The notes under the pieces: model-generated
Database searches by the model: none
Told to the model about the DNA's origin: nothing
Seen by the model: the letters and a program-made list of their open reading frames with translations, nothing else
From: Pithys albifrons albifrons
Lineage: Eukaryota; Chordata; Aves; Passeriformes; Thamnophilidae
Reading direction: 5' to 3'
Length of the DNA: 64,000 bases
NCBI RefSeq assembly: GCF_047495875.1
Contig: NC_092470.1
Location: 15,351,001 to 15,415,000 of the forward strand
Translations under genes and position numbers: made by a program
Part shown: piece after piece, positions 36,719 through 49,000 of the stretch
How the letters are laid out: the number at the start of each line of letters is the position of its first letter
Position numbering within the stretch: position 1 is the stretch's first letter

Positions 36719-39700
36719 GTGCCGAGGGGTCACGCACCCGCTGCCTCCCAACTTCTGCGGCCGGTCCCCGGGACTCCCGAGCGCCCGGAGCGCGGCCGTG
36801 CCGGCGGGCGGGCTGGCACCGCTGCGGGCTTCCCGGCCGCCCGGCACTCGGGTCCGGTGCCAGCCTTCCCGCTTCGCACTGAATAAATATCAAGAAATTC
36901 TAGCGGGGCATTTACTTCGTGCCTCCCGCGTTCCTCGGTTTTGCTCATCTTCCCAAGTGATGCAGAGGTGCTGAGCGCAGCAGCCCCGCCAGTCCCGGTG
37001 CTGGGGGAACAGATCAGCCAAAATAAGACTTCAGCGCTAAATCTGCATAGTGAGATATGGTGTCAGAGGCAGAAGTATAGTAGAAGAGTTGGGAAGGTGT
37101 CCATACGGCTGTGCTTATGCCTTGGAGTGTATAGCCTGTGGAAATGTTCTGCTTCCAGCAAATGTAAGTGTATAGTCGATTTAAATTTCTCAAAATAGCT
37201 TGCTGGATTTGAGAATTAGAGTTTCCATGGAAAAGAAATGTATTCATAATCTCTGAGGCTTTTTGAGGCCATACACATAATATATTCTACAGTAAGATCT
37301 CTGCATTCTGTACTTGTATTCAGTATTTAGCATTGCTCCTCTCACATGCTCAAACTACTTATGCAAATTTGTACTGAACGTGATCCATAATTTTTCAAGG
37401 TAGTGACTAAACTAACCATGGTTAATATTTTCCCTTGAGAATATGAAATGGGAATTAGAATTCATCTCCATATAATAAAACATGAGTTTGGAACATACAT
37501 GTAGTTCCAAAGGACACTACATCAGATGACATAAATTTAGCAGTTCTATACCCTACATGAGTACAGGTGGGTATAACCTAATTTGTAGTAGACTGACAGG
37601 AACATGCCTCTTTTATTTTATATGAGTAACACCTTAGTTAGTAAATACATTGTTTCCGATGAGCTGCTTGTAAAATGAGCTGTCAGTGTGAATGAGTGTG
37701 GGATAATCCCTCCTCAAAGTAATAGCCAAGGAAGAGCCCACGGGTGATGTCACCCAGTGGGCACCAGTGTGCTGGAAATGTATGGATCTACTAGAGAACT
37801 GTGTGTTGGCACACTTGACTACAGTGTATGCGTGTAGGATCAGTCCCTAGTGTAGCATTTTCCTCAAACTCCTTTGCATTGCTCCCTCCTCACCAGTTTA
37901 GCATTTCTTTTCCCGGTTTCCCCAGCTCTTGGGGCGTGCTTTGTACCGCGGTAGAGCACTCACTCCCTCACTTCTTTGTAGCGTTTTACACACCCCAGCC
38001 CCACCGACTGGAAATGACCACTTGCCATTGTGATGCCTGTGGTCCTCCCTCCTCCGAGGGGTGAAACTCGACCGAGGTGCTGCTGTCTCTATTTTCAGCC
38101 GTTCTCCAGGTCTGTATCCTGAGCAGCATGACAGCAGGACCCCGTGGCCAGCCGGATCCGCGGGCAGTAACAGACAACTGGTCAGTGGAGGGGGGAGAAG
38201 AAAAGCAAATTAAACTCAAAACAATCTCCAGCATGCATAACCAGTGGCCCAGCTGCAGTGGGCGAGTGTTCCTCTGTTCCCTGTACAATTTATCTGCTGT
38301 CATTGCAAATACCATGCAGCTCTTCATACAATGAACAGATGCAAATGTCGAATTATCTTTGGAGGGTAAATCTGTGCTTAAAGCGACCCTGGCCAGTGCT
38401 GTGCTTACAGGTGCTGCACAAGAGTGAGAGCAGGAGCAGGAAGGATGCTTGGTGGAAAGCATGGAAGACCTAATCATTTTTGCAGACCGAATGTCCTGTG
38501 GGGCTGAGTGCTGTTCTCAGGTGTTGTCATGGGGTGAAATCAGTGGAGGCACTGCAGAGTTGCCCAGGTGTAACTGCAAGTGGATATTCATTTACTCAGG
38601 CTCCTGGGATGAGTGGGGATTGGCAGTGGTGTGCCAGGCGGTTCCCCAAGGGACAAATTAGCAGGCAAGACAAAGCAGCGAGCAAACAGAAAGACAGACA
38701 AATAGGGAGATGCTGCATAGGACAGGCACAGTGTGTAGTTCTGGGCAGTTGAATAAACTACTAATTTTAGCCTGTCAGAAGTGAGGGAGTACTGTATCGA
38801 TACTTCTGCTTTCCTTGGCCACATTTGTGACTTTCCCTAGTTATTTGTAACTCAGGAAGAGAAACCTTTTTTCGCCTTATACGGTGACAAGTTGGTTTCC
38901 TCAGTTTTTGTCTGCCTTGTTCTGCACTGGGAGACCATGAGGGCAAAAACTCAGCTTGTTAAGAAAACAGGGCAGAGGGGGGCTTGGCTTCTCAGGAGTG
39001 ATTGAAGAGCTCAGTTTGGATTTGACTTGGCTTTCATGTCAGTACATTTAGAAGTGGATATTGTTACTTCTTTTCAGAGATGTAAAAAACCTTCTTTTTT
39101 CCGTGTTCATTGTACAATAAACCAGCAGCACCCACTTGAATATATGTACAAAATATACATGGATTCATTATGTGGTTTTGAAGCAAAGATCATTCACTTT
39201 TATTTGTTCATAAAACATTGTGCTTGCCAACAGGGCTTTATAAATAATAAATGCTGATAAAAATCTATATAAAGTCCAATTCTTTTCCCACAGAACTCAG
39301 CAGTGAAAATATTCCAGGATGCCAACAGTGGGTGTCTATGTTTAAGTAGTACGGTGTCTCTGAGGTTCTTCATGTGAAGTTTTAAGGGAGTATTTGATCA
39401 ATGTCACGTTCCAAAATATTTGTCTATTATTATGCTTGCTGTTTGCAAAATGCACATGTTCCAGAATTACTTGGTACCATATCCTGCATAGTTTATGCAA
39501 ATGCAGGCCTGTGCTGCTGTTTTAATTTCTGGGGCTGCTGAATACACCCTATTATTTGCATATTCTTGTAAGGTTTTGTGTATGCATTTATTTGGCTTCA
39601 TCTAATTACTCCTGCTTGCTTTTGGAAACTTGAATTTCCCAGCAACTGCAGTGGCAGTGGGGAAAATGCTGCTTGTAGTCTGCAGGCATGCCCAGCTGAT

Positions 39701-41087
39701 TTCCCCCCTGTGGTTGCTCTCTTGCAGCATTGGGCATTGGATTACAGAGCTGAGCGTTACTGGTGCAGATGGCACCAGGAGGGAAAGGCTGGAACCTCTG
39801 TTCTTCAACCAGAGCCTTGTGCCTTTCTGGTGAATGCAGCAGTGTGATCAGTCATGCTGGCCGTGCAGTGATGAGGATTTCCATAAGGCTGATTCACATA
39901 CCTTGGCAACACTTCTCTCCCTGTCCATTCCTCCCCCTCCATGAATTCCTGTGTACTATATTTTGGAATATTTTTACTGGTAATAATGTTCCAAGTGCTC
40001 CTGATGGTTTATCACTGAGGCATTTCGTCACCCTGCCAGTCAAATCTTTTGCCTAGCCAGTGGTGAAATCATTGCTTGAGCAGAAGGCGAAGAGCTCTCG
40101 GTTTGACAGCCACAGTTTGTGGAGCAGGAGCACAATTTAATTTCTCTCCCTAGCCTTTAGCCTCTACTCACTCTGCTTCAAACTGACCTACTTGTAAGCA
40201 TCCAACATCTGCCAAAGTCATGGGCTTTTTTAGATAAAGGGCATGCATATGGGAAGTGTGTTGGGAACCAGCTCTGTGGTGTGCTCTGCAGAGCTGTTTT
40301 TACAGAGCTTTACTGAGCTGTCTGTTTGCTGCAGCTTTGAATGCAGCTATTCATGTGTTTTATCAAGTGATAGAGGATGACTGGCCTGAGCATGGGATGG
40401 AAAGAAAATAATTGGTCCCTCCCAAGGAGGCTGCATTGGTGTTTGCGTGGGAATGAATGCCAAATTGTTTCTTGTTTTGCTGAATGAAAACTTTTGAGTC
40501 ACACTAAACTTCCAAGGGAAACCTTTGCCTGTGCAGCAGTGTTTTGCTGCAGCCTGCAAAAGCCCTCTTAACATGTCTGCAGTAAAAATAGTGCTGTGTG
40601 AGTCCAGGTGAGAGTGTGTGTATGTTGTCTCTGAGACAGGCTCCTTCTGTGCAGTTTTATTGCTGCTGGGCTTTGGGGTGTTAATGAAAATCTTGAAATT
40701 CTATCTTCAGAAAAAATAAGGTATGAAAGATAAATACTGAAGTTAATTATCTAAGGGTTCCTGGTGGAATAAACAGAATTAGGGGTCTTGTGTGATGAAC
40801 ACCAGGGAACTGAGGGGTTAAGAGCAGAATTTGGCTCTTGGATTTTTTAAGCTGTTTTGGTGCACAATCCCTTCCTCTCTCATGTTAAATTTAACAAATA
40901 CAATACTGTGTTCCTGTCGTACAAACACAGCCAAACCCTCCTTGAAGTCAGTGGTAAGGTTTGCATGGAGGATGTCATTAAAGACAGGTTTGGGGAATAC
41001 TGCAGTGTTTCAGAGCTTTCTGCTGTGCTTGGTGCTGCACAATAGAACTTTCCCCTGACTCCGAGTTGAGTAGGTGAGAGAAGTGTC

Positions 41088-41117
41088 ACAGGTGGGGAAA
41101 CTGAGGCAGAGATTAAG
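41088..41117 (+). mobile_element. Possible MIR-type SINE trace
   Basis: The string ggtggggaaactgaggcag followed by agattaag resembles the conserved core of MIR SINEs (gaggaaactgaggc and onward). MIR copies are rare and very old in bird genomes, and only about 30 bp is recognisable here, so chance similarity is quite possible. Confidence 0.3.
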
Positions 41118-44100
41118 AGCTTCATTCTGTTGCTGAAGCTGTTGATAAGGCTTTTGCTTGGCTGACAGCAGCAGGCAGACTTAACTGCAAGAGCAGTTTT
41201 TTCCATTTAATTTATTATTGTTTTTAATAAAGTATTTGTTTTCCTAGAATAAGAATAAGGTTTAAAATACTGCTGTCTTTTTTTTCTCTCCATTCTCAGC
41301 AGTGCTGAGTAATAAATTAGCAGTAATGTTCATAATTTATTTGTCACTGGGGTATTTAAGGGGTAAAAAAACCCATGGAGTGAAAATAAATGTTTTAGTG
41401 GGGATGAAGATTGCCAAGCATTGGCTGGTTATTGCTTACCGTTCGTTTTCCCTTAATATATCTTTGCTGGCAATGTTATTTCTGGAAAGTTGTTTCTAGT
41501 ATGCCTTTCCCATTAGAGAATATTGTCTGTTCTGCAGCTGAGTTGCACAGAAAGTTATTCTAAACTTGCTCTTTTGACTACATTCATATTTCTTCTCTAA
41601 GAAGCTGTTTAATGTTTTTTGGGTCTCTTGATTGCAGAGTGGGGAAGGAACCAGGTCCATCTCTGGGTTCTGATGCCTTCAGGTTCGTGTGGGGCTTGGG
41701 TCAGGGTGTGGCATGGACATATTAGCATAAAACCTTTTTATAAGTTAGTAGAAACAAATTCTAGTCCAAGTGTAGGTTGGATTTTTGAGTATTGAGAAAA
41801 CTTGTGAGTAACTGGCATTTACTTATAATTTGGTTTAAAGGGTTTTTTTATCTACTACTAATAGATGAAATGGTGTAGAGATAACATGTTTATCTCTTAC
41901 TTTATACTGTGTGCAATTTGCAGCTTATAATCTGATGTCTTCTTGATTAAACGCATTTAAAGGCAAAATGCACTTGATGCCTAAGTGTGGACTAACTGAT
42001 TTTAGTGTTTAAATTTTTTATTATTTTTAGCAGAATGTTTGGTAGTTCTTCTGTTTCTGTAAGGGCCAAGTGATATTTGTAAGCCCTGAAAGAAAGAGCA
42101 GCCTGTTAAAAATGTTGTGATCTGTTGTAAAACCAAAGTCTCGATTCTTTTGGCCGGGCTTTGCTTCCAAAATCCCTTTAGCACTTGCAGGGTGCCTATG
42201 TGACAGCCAGCTCTCTGGGTTTTAATGGGCTGCAGTATTCCTGCAGCTGAGGTTTAAAGGAATCGTGAATTAGAGCAGAGAATGCATTGGACTGAAGGGC
42301 TGTGCTGTTCTTGCTTAGAACTTCCTGCAGAGTGACTCTTTAAGTGGTCATGTAGTCGCTGTCCCAGAGAGGCCTTAGTGGAACTGTGATGCCTTCTCTG
42401 CAAGGGAGAGCTGATATTCCCTGTTTCCCAGAAAGGGCTTTCTTTCAGGTTTCATGTGCTTTATTTTCCCTTTCAGGGTGTAGCAAAGGACCAAAAGCCA
42501 GCTTCTGTCCTACTACAGCAGTGTAAATTTTATTTCTTCAAAGGAGTTATTCTGCAATTCATCAAGATGCATTTGTCCTCTGTGTATAATAATTCCTACT
42601 TGTAGACTCCTTGGTCTCCAGCTATTCCTTCACAGTAATAAGATCAAACTGTGGCATACTATTTAGTGGGTGAGGTTGCAGCTTGGATGAATTAGTGTGG
42701 CTTTGTCTTCTGATTAACACCAGATGAAGCTGCAAGTGATATATTTTAAGCATCATCCAAGGAAGTTTAAATAACCATGATAGTACATTGTGTCGTAACT
42801 CCTTTAAGTGCTCCAGTGAAGTTTGGAAGACTTAATTTTTCCTATTGCATAGAAAAATGGGCCACTGGTTTTGATTTACAAGGTTTCATTATAGCTCTGC
42901 AGCAAAACCAGGACTAGAACCCCAAGAGTCTTGTCTCCAGGTCACCTTGGAACAACCACTAGATTCTGTCTCTTTGTAGATATGCACTGCAAGTAGCAGT
43001 GCCTGCTCCACTATGGAGGGATTTCGCACTGCCACATACCGTACGCCATCAGTACAATCAATAGCGATCACAGGCTGTTTGGGGAGTTCCTGGAGTGGCT
43101 GGGACTTCTTCCCATCAGTGCTGGGGGGGCTCTGCCCTGTTATGGGAAGCAGTGTATAGTGCTTACAGGGATGGTCCCTGCAACAAGATGTTTTACTTTG
43201 AGTGGATGGATCAAAGCATGGAGAAAAGGAACAGTTCCTTTTCCCCAGATTTTAATGGGGATACAGTTGTAGTCATATAGAGATGAAGATCTACAGCACA
43301 GGTCTGGATCTGTCCTTCCTCACTTAGCAAATCTAGGAAACACATTCAGAACTAAAATCACATTTTTTAAGCTCTCCAGTTAGCAACTTTCTTTTTTTTT
43401 TCTAGCCTTATTCTGGATGTGATGCGCTTCTGCCTTTTGCTACCTGAATATTTCTTGCTGAAAGGAGGCAGGTATCCCCTCCTGCTGTTGCATAGTGCCC
43501 ATTATATTGAAGGTCTTTTACTGAGTTTGTTTTGCGGCAGTGCCTGAACACATTCAGTAATTTCAGGTGACTGGTTGCAGCATAAAAGCAAAATATTTAT
43601 TTCAGGTTTGTTTGAATATTTATCATCATTGTTACTTTAAATAACAAAAGCAATTTGCTTTGTTTTTTTGTTTTTCCTCTGTGTTGCCTCTGGCTTCATA
43701 ATAGCCTTTCTCCTCACCAAGCAGCCAGTTGATTTCTCTGTATTTTTTTAACATCTTTTTGGTGTCTGCAGCTATCACTTGTGTGATTCTTGCATGTTTC
43801 CAGGCCCAGTGACTTTTAGAGAAGTGGCTGTAAGGGCCAGTGTGGGAACATAGAAGTTGTTATTCCATGCTACGTCTGCTTCCTGGGCAAAGATTGCTGG
43901 AATTGTCTTATTTTAAATATTTAAATGTCCCTTTAAAATACTTACCATGCTGTTTACTTGTATAATTCATAATGCCTTAGTTCACTGAAAACAGAAAGAC
44001 ATAAAATTCAGTTTTATGGTGATCCATTAAATAACAGTGAAGTTTTTGACAGAACCTTGATAATTTGTATTGAGGTCTTCGTGACTCACCCAGTTTCTGA

Positions 44101-45636
44101 AGCAATTATGGCAGATTTGCTTTCAAGTGTTTTTTGGTGCTTTGATGTTTGCATCTGAATGCAACATTTTCTTCAGGTTTTTTTTTTAATAGAAAGGCAA
44201 CTACAAACTCTGCCATAAACTGAAAGAAAGCTTGACTGTTGAGAGGAGATGTGGGATGTGGGTGTGGAAGAATACAGAAACCTTTCAGAAACGTTTCACT
44301 TGTCATTTTTAAAGATGTGTAGTGGTTTATTCGTGGTATTTATGTTTTTACTTGTCCCCCACTGAAAGGTTTTTGGCTGAATTGAAATCAGCGTTGGGTT
44401 TGGGTCAATATAGAAGAAACAGTCTTGGAATGTATGTTGTATATGTACTTTTTAGGGGAATGTGTAACATTTTAATACCTGAAGAATTACATGAAACAGC
44501 ATGGAATTGCTTTACAGTTGAGGTGACAAGTATTGGTGCTCTCTGCGTTCCTAAACCAGACGAATTATTCTATGAAGTAAGTGCTTTTCCTGGAGTCTTC
44601 TTAGAACCTGTATTAGATGGAGCTCTGCATGCTCTCAGCTGGCAGGGAGCAGCATGAATATTCAAAACTGGATGGCCAGAACATAGCAGTGATGGATATG
44701 TTTGCCATAGCAGGACACAGTTCAGAGTTTTCTCTAGTTTCAGATTTATTTCATTCCTTTATTATCCAAAGGAATAACAGGGAGTGAGAAAACACCATAA
44801 CTCCATAGGTTTGCAACCTGTTGTGTTAAACAATGAATGGTATTTGTTTTCTCCGGTAGAGCTTCAACAGGAAGAGCTGCAGAAAAGGTTGTTTGGAGTT
44901 CTTGTTTTTATTTCTGAAAAGGAGGATGTGAAATAATTGCTACCTCTTTCCACTTCTCAGCTTCGTGCAAACATACACCAGAGAGTTGCTGGGGAGCGTT
45001 ATGGTGCTGGAGTGTGGACCAAACCTCACACTCTGGCTTGGAGGGAATCTCTGGAAGGCTGCAGGAGAACTGGCATGTGCCATTCTTTGGACAGTAGCAG
45101 GGCAAGTTCCCTGCACCTCTGAAAAATACCAGACCTGTATGTACACATGTACATTTCTACACAGAGAAGTGTTAAGAGAGAAGAGGGGGAAGCATTTGAA
45201 GCTTTCCAAGCAAGAAGCTAAAATACTGACTGAAAGAAAATTATTTTGAAAAATGTGAAGGAGGAATGCCCCCAGTGGTGTCCTGATGCTTGTTGTGCTG
45301 TGCTAATGACTTTCATCTGCTAGAAACATGCTTACTTCTCATCCTGACATGGTCTGAGTGTTGAGTGATGTATTGAGCTGCCAGATTAGGGGTTGATCCT
45401 TTCTTTTCCTGTAATTGAGAGAAAACAGAAAAATACCAATATGTAACAAGGTCTTGATTTTTAAAGAGGAACAACTTGTGGTTACACTTCAAGTTTTTCA
45501 GTCCTATGGCTTGCTTTTTGTTGTCTCTATGAGCAGCAGGAAGAGCTGTAATTTTCGTGGTTTAATATAGCTATCTCCTCTAAGTTATTCTTCAAGCTTT
45601 AACTCTTCTAAAGAGTATCCACCTTGCTTGGTGAGG

Positions 45637-46080
45637 TGTGATGGGTTAACCTTGGTCTGCAGCCAGATGCGCACTCAGAAGTTTTCTCACTCCCTTCTCA
45701 ACAGGATGGGTGCAGAAAATGAGGTGAAAAAGCTTGTGGGTTGAGATAAAGAACTAGCAATTACTGTCAGGGTAAAACAGACTTGACCTGGGAAAATTAA
45801 TTTTTATTGCCAATTAAAATAGTCTTGGATGTTTAATATAAAGTCAAAAATTTAAACATCACTTTCCCCCCCATCCCACCCCTTTTTCCTAGGCTCACTG
45901 GGAGTGTCTGTTGGATCCTCACTGTTCTCTGCTGAGAGCATCCACCCTCACCATGAGCTAAAGCAAAGCATTAATCATGTTTGAGCACTGACATACTCTT
46001 TGCAGAAACATCAGCTGGCATTGGTTAAATGGTTTGCCCTGTGCTTGGGTCCTGTCTGCACTCGGTGATTGGTCTCTAGT
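45637..46080 (-). mobile_element. LTR remnant of a second avian family, antisense in intron 1
   Basis: Begins tgtgatgggttaaccttgg at 45637 and continues with cttgtgggttgagataaag, then aaaacagacttgacctggg and a taatttttattgccaatt block. These match in order, from memory, a bird LTR family different from the 5.1 and 22.7 kb copies. On the minus strand an AATAAA signal is intact (+ strand tttatt, 45803-45808), so its sense runs opposite to SLCO3A1. Similarity fades after a gattgg motif near 46066-46071, and much of the middle of the family is missing, so this is a deleted, degraded copy with an uncertain right edge. Confidence 0.65.
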
Positions 46081-49000
46081 TTTTATGATGTCCCACTGGG
46101 CAGTAAGGAGAAGTATGTGTCTGTGTGGCTCAAACATGGTGGTATTTTATGTCCTGAATGCGTTGTCTGTAAAATTTGATTTTTGTGGTAATTAACCTTC
46201 CCCATAGCCTGTTCCAAATGCTGTGGCTTGTGATGGAGAGAGAAAGCGTTGGATGTACAGGCCCTTTATGAGAAATAGTGGGCAGCGTTTTTAGGGCTTA
46301 CCAGCAAAGGAAAACTGTGGGGTTTGTTTTTGTCTTGTCCAATGTACAGGGCTGGGAGCAGTTAATTACAATGGGCCTTTCAGCTCTGCATGAGATGCAC
46401 ACTTTGTTTCCTGCTGCCTATGGCTAGTTATAATGCAGGTCCTTATGTCTGAAGTCAGTGCAGCTGCTGGCTGAGGAGGGATGCCTTATCTGGGGGTGCT
46501 TGTTTGTGAAGGGTGGTGATGACAGTTTGGGTATTCCTGTAGATGGTCTCATCCAAGGTGCTCCAGTAAAATGAATTCCCACTGAGCTCAGCTGCATTCC
46601 CACAGGAACCTTCTGCATCTTGTGTACTCCATCTTTGATCCAAGGAGGGGTATTTTGGCCCTAAGTTTGTATTTTTGTTATCAAAAAGTGATACGAAAAC
46701 CACATGGCTGCTTGAAACCTTGGGTCACAGTGATGGTAATCTAGATTGAGTTTTGTTTTCTTTTAAATCTCTGTCTATAATCTGTGATATCTAATACTAT
46801 TAAAAATAGTAAATCAAAGAAGCTGCTTAGGGTTACTGAAAAGCTTTCCCGTAGTCTTTGGGATTGAAACCTGCCAACTTCAGAGAACTCGAGAGCAAAG
46901 GCTGAAAATAATTCAAGTATTCCATGGAGCTAGATAAAGTGTTCACTTCTATGAGTTAACTTGCTCAGTTGAGGCCACTTCTGCATTGACAGATCACTCT
47001 GTGTATGAATGGATTCCAAAGTCATCTTGGGAGTTATTTGATGGCTATTGAAGTTAAGCCACACTAGCAGACTATGTGCTAGAGGCACAGATTTGTGGGT
47101 TTGCTGTGTCATTTGCCACAACTGCATGAGCTTTCTTGGATGCTGGCCCCGTACAGAAGTTGTGTTTTCCATAGATTATGATACATCAGGGCTGCTGTGT
47201 TGTGCTTAATCTTAGTTCTCACTCTTTCTTACAAGTAAGACAGAAGGTTCAAATTTATTGCTATTTCTTATGGAAGCATTTGGGGTTTATGGTGTAGCCT
47301 GTTGTAGCTGAGATGGCATTTATTGATTTGAATCATTCAGCTTAATTCAGTGCTGGAGGAGCATTTTGCCAGAATTTTTATTTTGCCTTCTTATTTAAAT
47401 AGATCCCTAATGAATCACTGTAGTTGTATATAATGACTCATGGGAAATACTGGTTGCAGCCTCTAGAATGAGTTCTGTGTGTTTTCAATTTGCAAACTTT
47501 TGAAGTATATCTCTGAAGAGTGCTCAGAGTCCCTTGTTAATAGGCTGTGTCTTTGGTATTCTGTGGGCAGGTATGCAGTGGGCAGTTGTTTAGCAGGGTT
47601 ACAACTTGGAGGTAAATCTGAATGCAAAGTTCTCTGGGATTTGGTATAAGGCTGTATGGTCTCATGTCTGGAAGTTTCTTCTCAGGCTCTCCTATAATGT
47701 TTGAGCTCAATACTTTTGTATCTCCGTCTTCAAAATTACTTGCTTTGAAAAGCCATCACAATGTGGGGGAGTGGTTGGCCAAAATGAACAAAAATGTTTT
47801 GCAAATGGCTTATGGCAAAGTGTGGTCTTCTGGTTTAGCTAATTAGGCCTTTTGACATGAATGGAATGTGTCTGGTTATTTCTATACTTGTACTCAAGTA
47901 CCCAACTTACTTTTGAATTTGATCAAATCTTTATGGATTTCTATTAAGCATTGCACTGAGTTTTCAAGGGATGGGATCTTTAAGAGATGCACAGAACTTT
48001 ACTACACAAAATGTAGTTGAAGATAAAATGACCTTTGCTTTCTCCTTTATTCCCCCCTGTGGTGTGTAGTGTATAGATTCAGACACTTTGAATTTGATTC
48101 TCAGCATCCTGATTGCACTCAGACCTCTTGGTATCCAGACAGCATCATGAAATATTAGGTTCATGAAGTGTTTCCAGGCGTCTGTGCTCAAGCGAGAGGT
48201 GAAATGATGGGGGAAGAGCAACTTGATTCCTCTGAGACAATACTGGTGAGGCTGGTTCTGTAGATGGTGGCATCTTGGCAGGAACAGAGGAAGATTCCTG
48301 ACACATATGGGTAATGTTTTCAAGCCAAGCTCTTACTTTGCAGCTGATTGTCCAGACCTGCCATGTCCAAACTGACTCCCTTTATCAGTCAAGACTAATG
48401 TTTGTGCCCAGAGAAATCTGATTTTATTCGCATTTGGACATCGCAATGTGTGGCAGACTTGGGGAGGATGGCTTAGCCCGTGGGGTAGTTCTTGTTGGCT
48501 GAGAACAACTACTGTTTGCATTTTCTGGTGAAGATGCAGATCAGGCTCATTTCCTGGCTTTGTTGTGGACATCTCCAGGCCTTCTTTGGCCTTTTTCTCT
48601 CTATCAGCTAATGTGCTAGGTGTGGTATTGTCTGATTCTGTCGCATCTTGTAGTCTAGGGTGATGGGCACTGGGCTGCTCCAGTGGTAGCAGCTGGAATG
48701 AAAGCGGCACCCAGGCTTGGACTCTGAACCAGGTCTCTATCAGTTATCATAATAAGCTGAACTACATTAATTAATGGGCTGGTAATTTTGTGTTGTCCTA
48801 CCTGTGATTATTCTACCTATGGCAGCCTTGTTATCAGCTGAATGGTATCCCTGCTTTCTTCACACCTGACTGAAATCTCAGGATTGAAACATTTAGCCCT
48901 TTGCTGTTTGAGGATTTACTGGAAAAGATTACTTGGGACTGCTTTACTTGCTGTTTGGTAGTGATGGATTTTAAAAGAGCCTGAGTGTATTATTTTTAAG

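Larger units (their letters stand above)
35810..36870 (+). promoter_or_regulatory. SLCO3A1: CpG-island promoter and 5' leader of SLCO3A1
   Basis: About 1 kb of sequence that is abruptly GC-rich and CpG-dense compared with the AT-rich flanks, centred on coding exon 1. No TATA box is seen just upstream. GC-box-like motifs on the minus strand appear as ccccgccc (36045-36052) and ccccgcccc (36107-36115), and an inverted CCAAT box (attgg) lies at 36283-36287. The leader also carries a CGG-type tract (36201-36221), a GGA-rich purine tract (36294-36319) and a short upstream ORF. This is the usual architecture of a dispersed-start vertebrate CpG promoter. The transcription start cannot be placed from sequence alone. 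Confidence 0.85.

Noticed and set aside
35796..36893. Long minus-strand open frame (365 codons) over the CpG island, with several other overlapping long frames on both strands
   Set aside because: The low stop-codon frequency of GC-rich DNA opens all frames here. The peptides are Pro/Ala/Arg-rich low complexity without domains, and the real coding sequence is the short SLCO3A1 exon 1 frame on the + strand.
37986..38477. 163-codon minus-strand open frame at the start of intron 1
   Set aside because: Lies just downstream of the CpG island in GC-richer intronic sequence; no domain, and antisense to a real intron.
43406..43471. 66-nt segment in intron 1 with a very strong T-rich acceptor and a gtatcc donor
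   Set aside because: In the phase set by exon 1 it contains an in-frame TGA, and the donor is weak. It could be a poison exon but nothing else supports it.
44322..44657. 111-codon + strand open frame in intron 1, with a gtaagt string inside
   Set aside because: No family resemblance and no acceptor in a sensible position; intronic chance frame.
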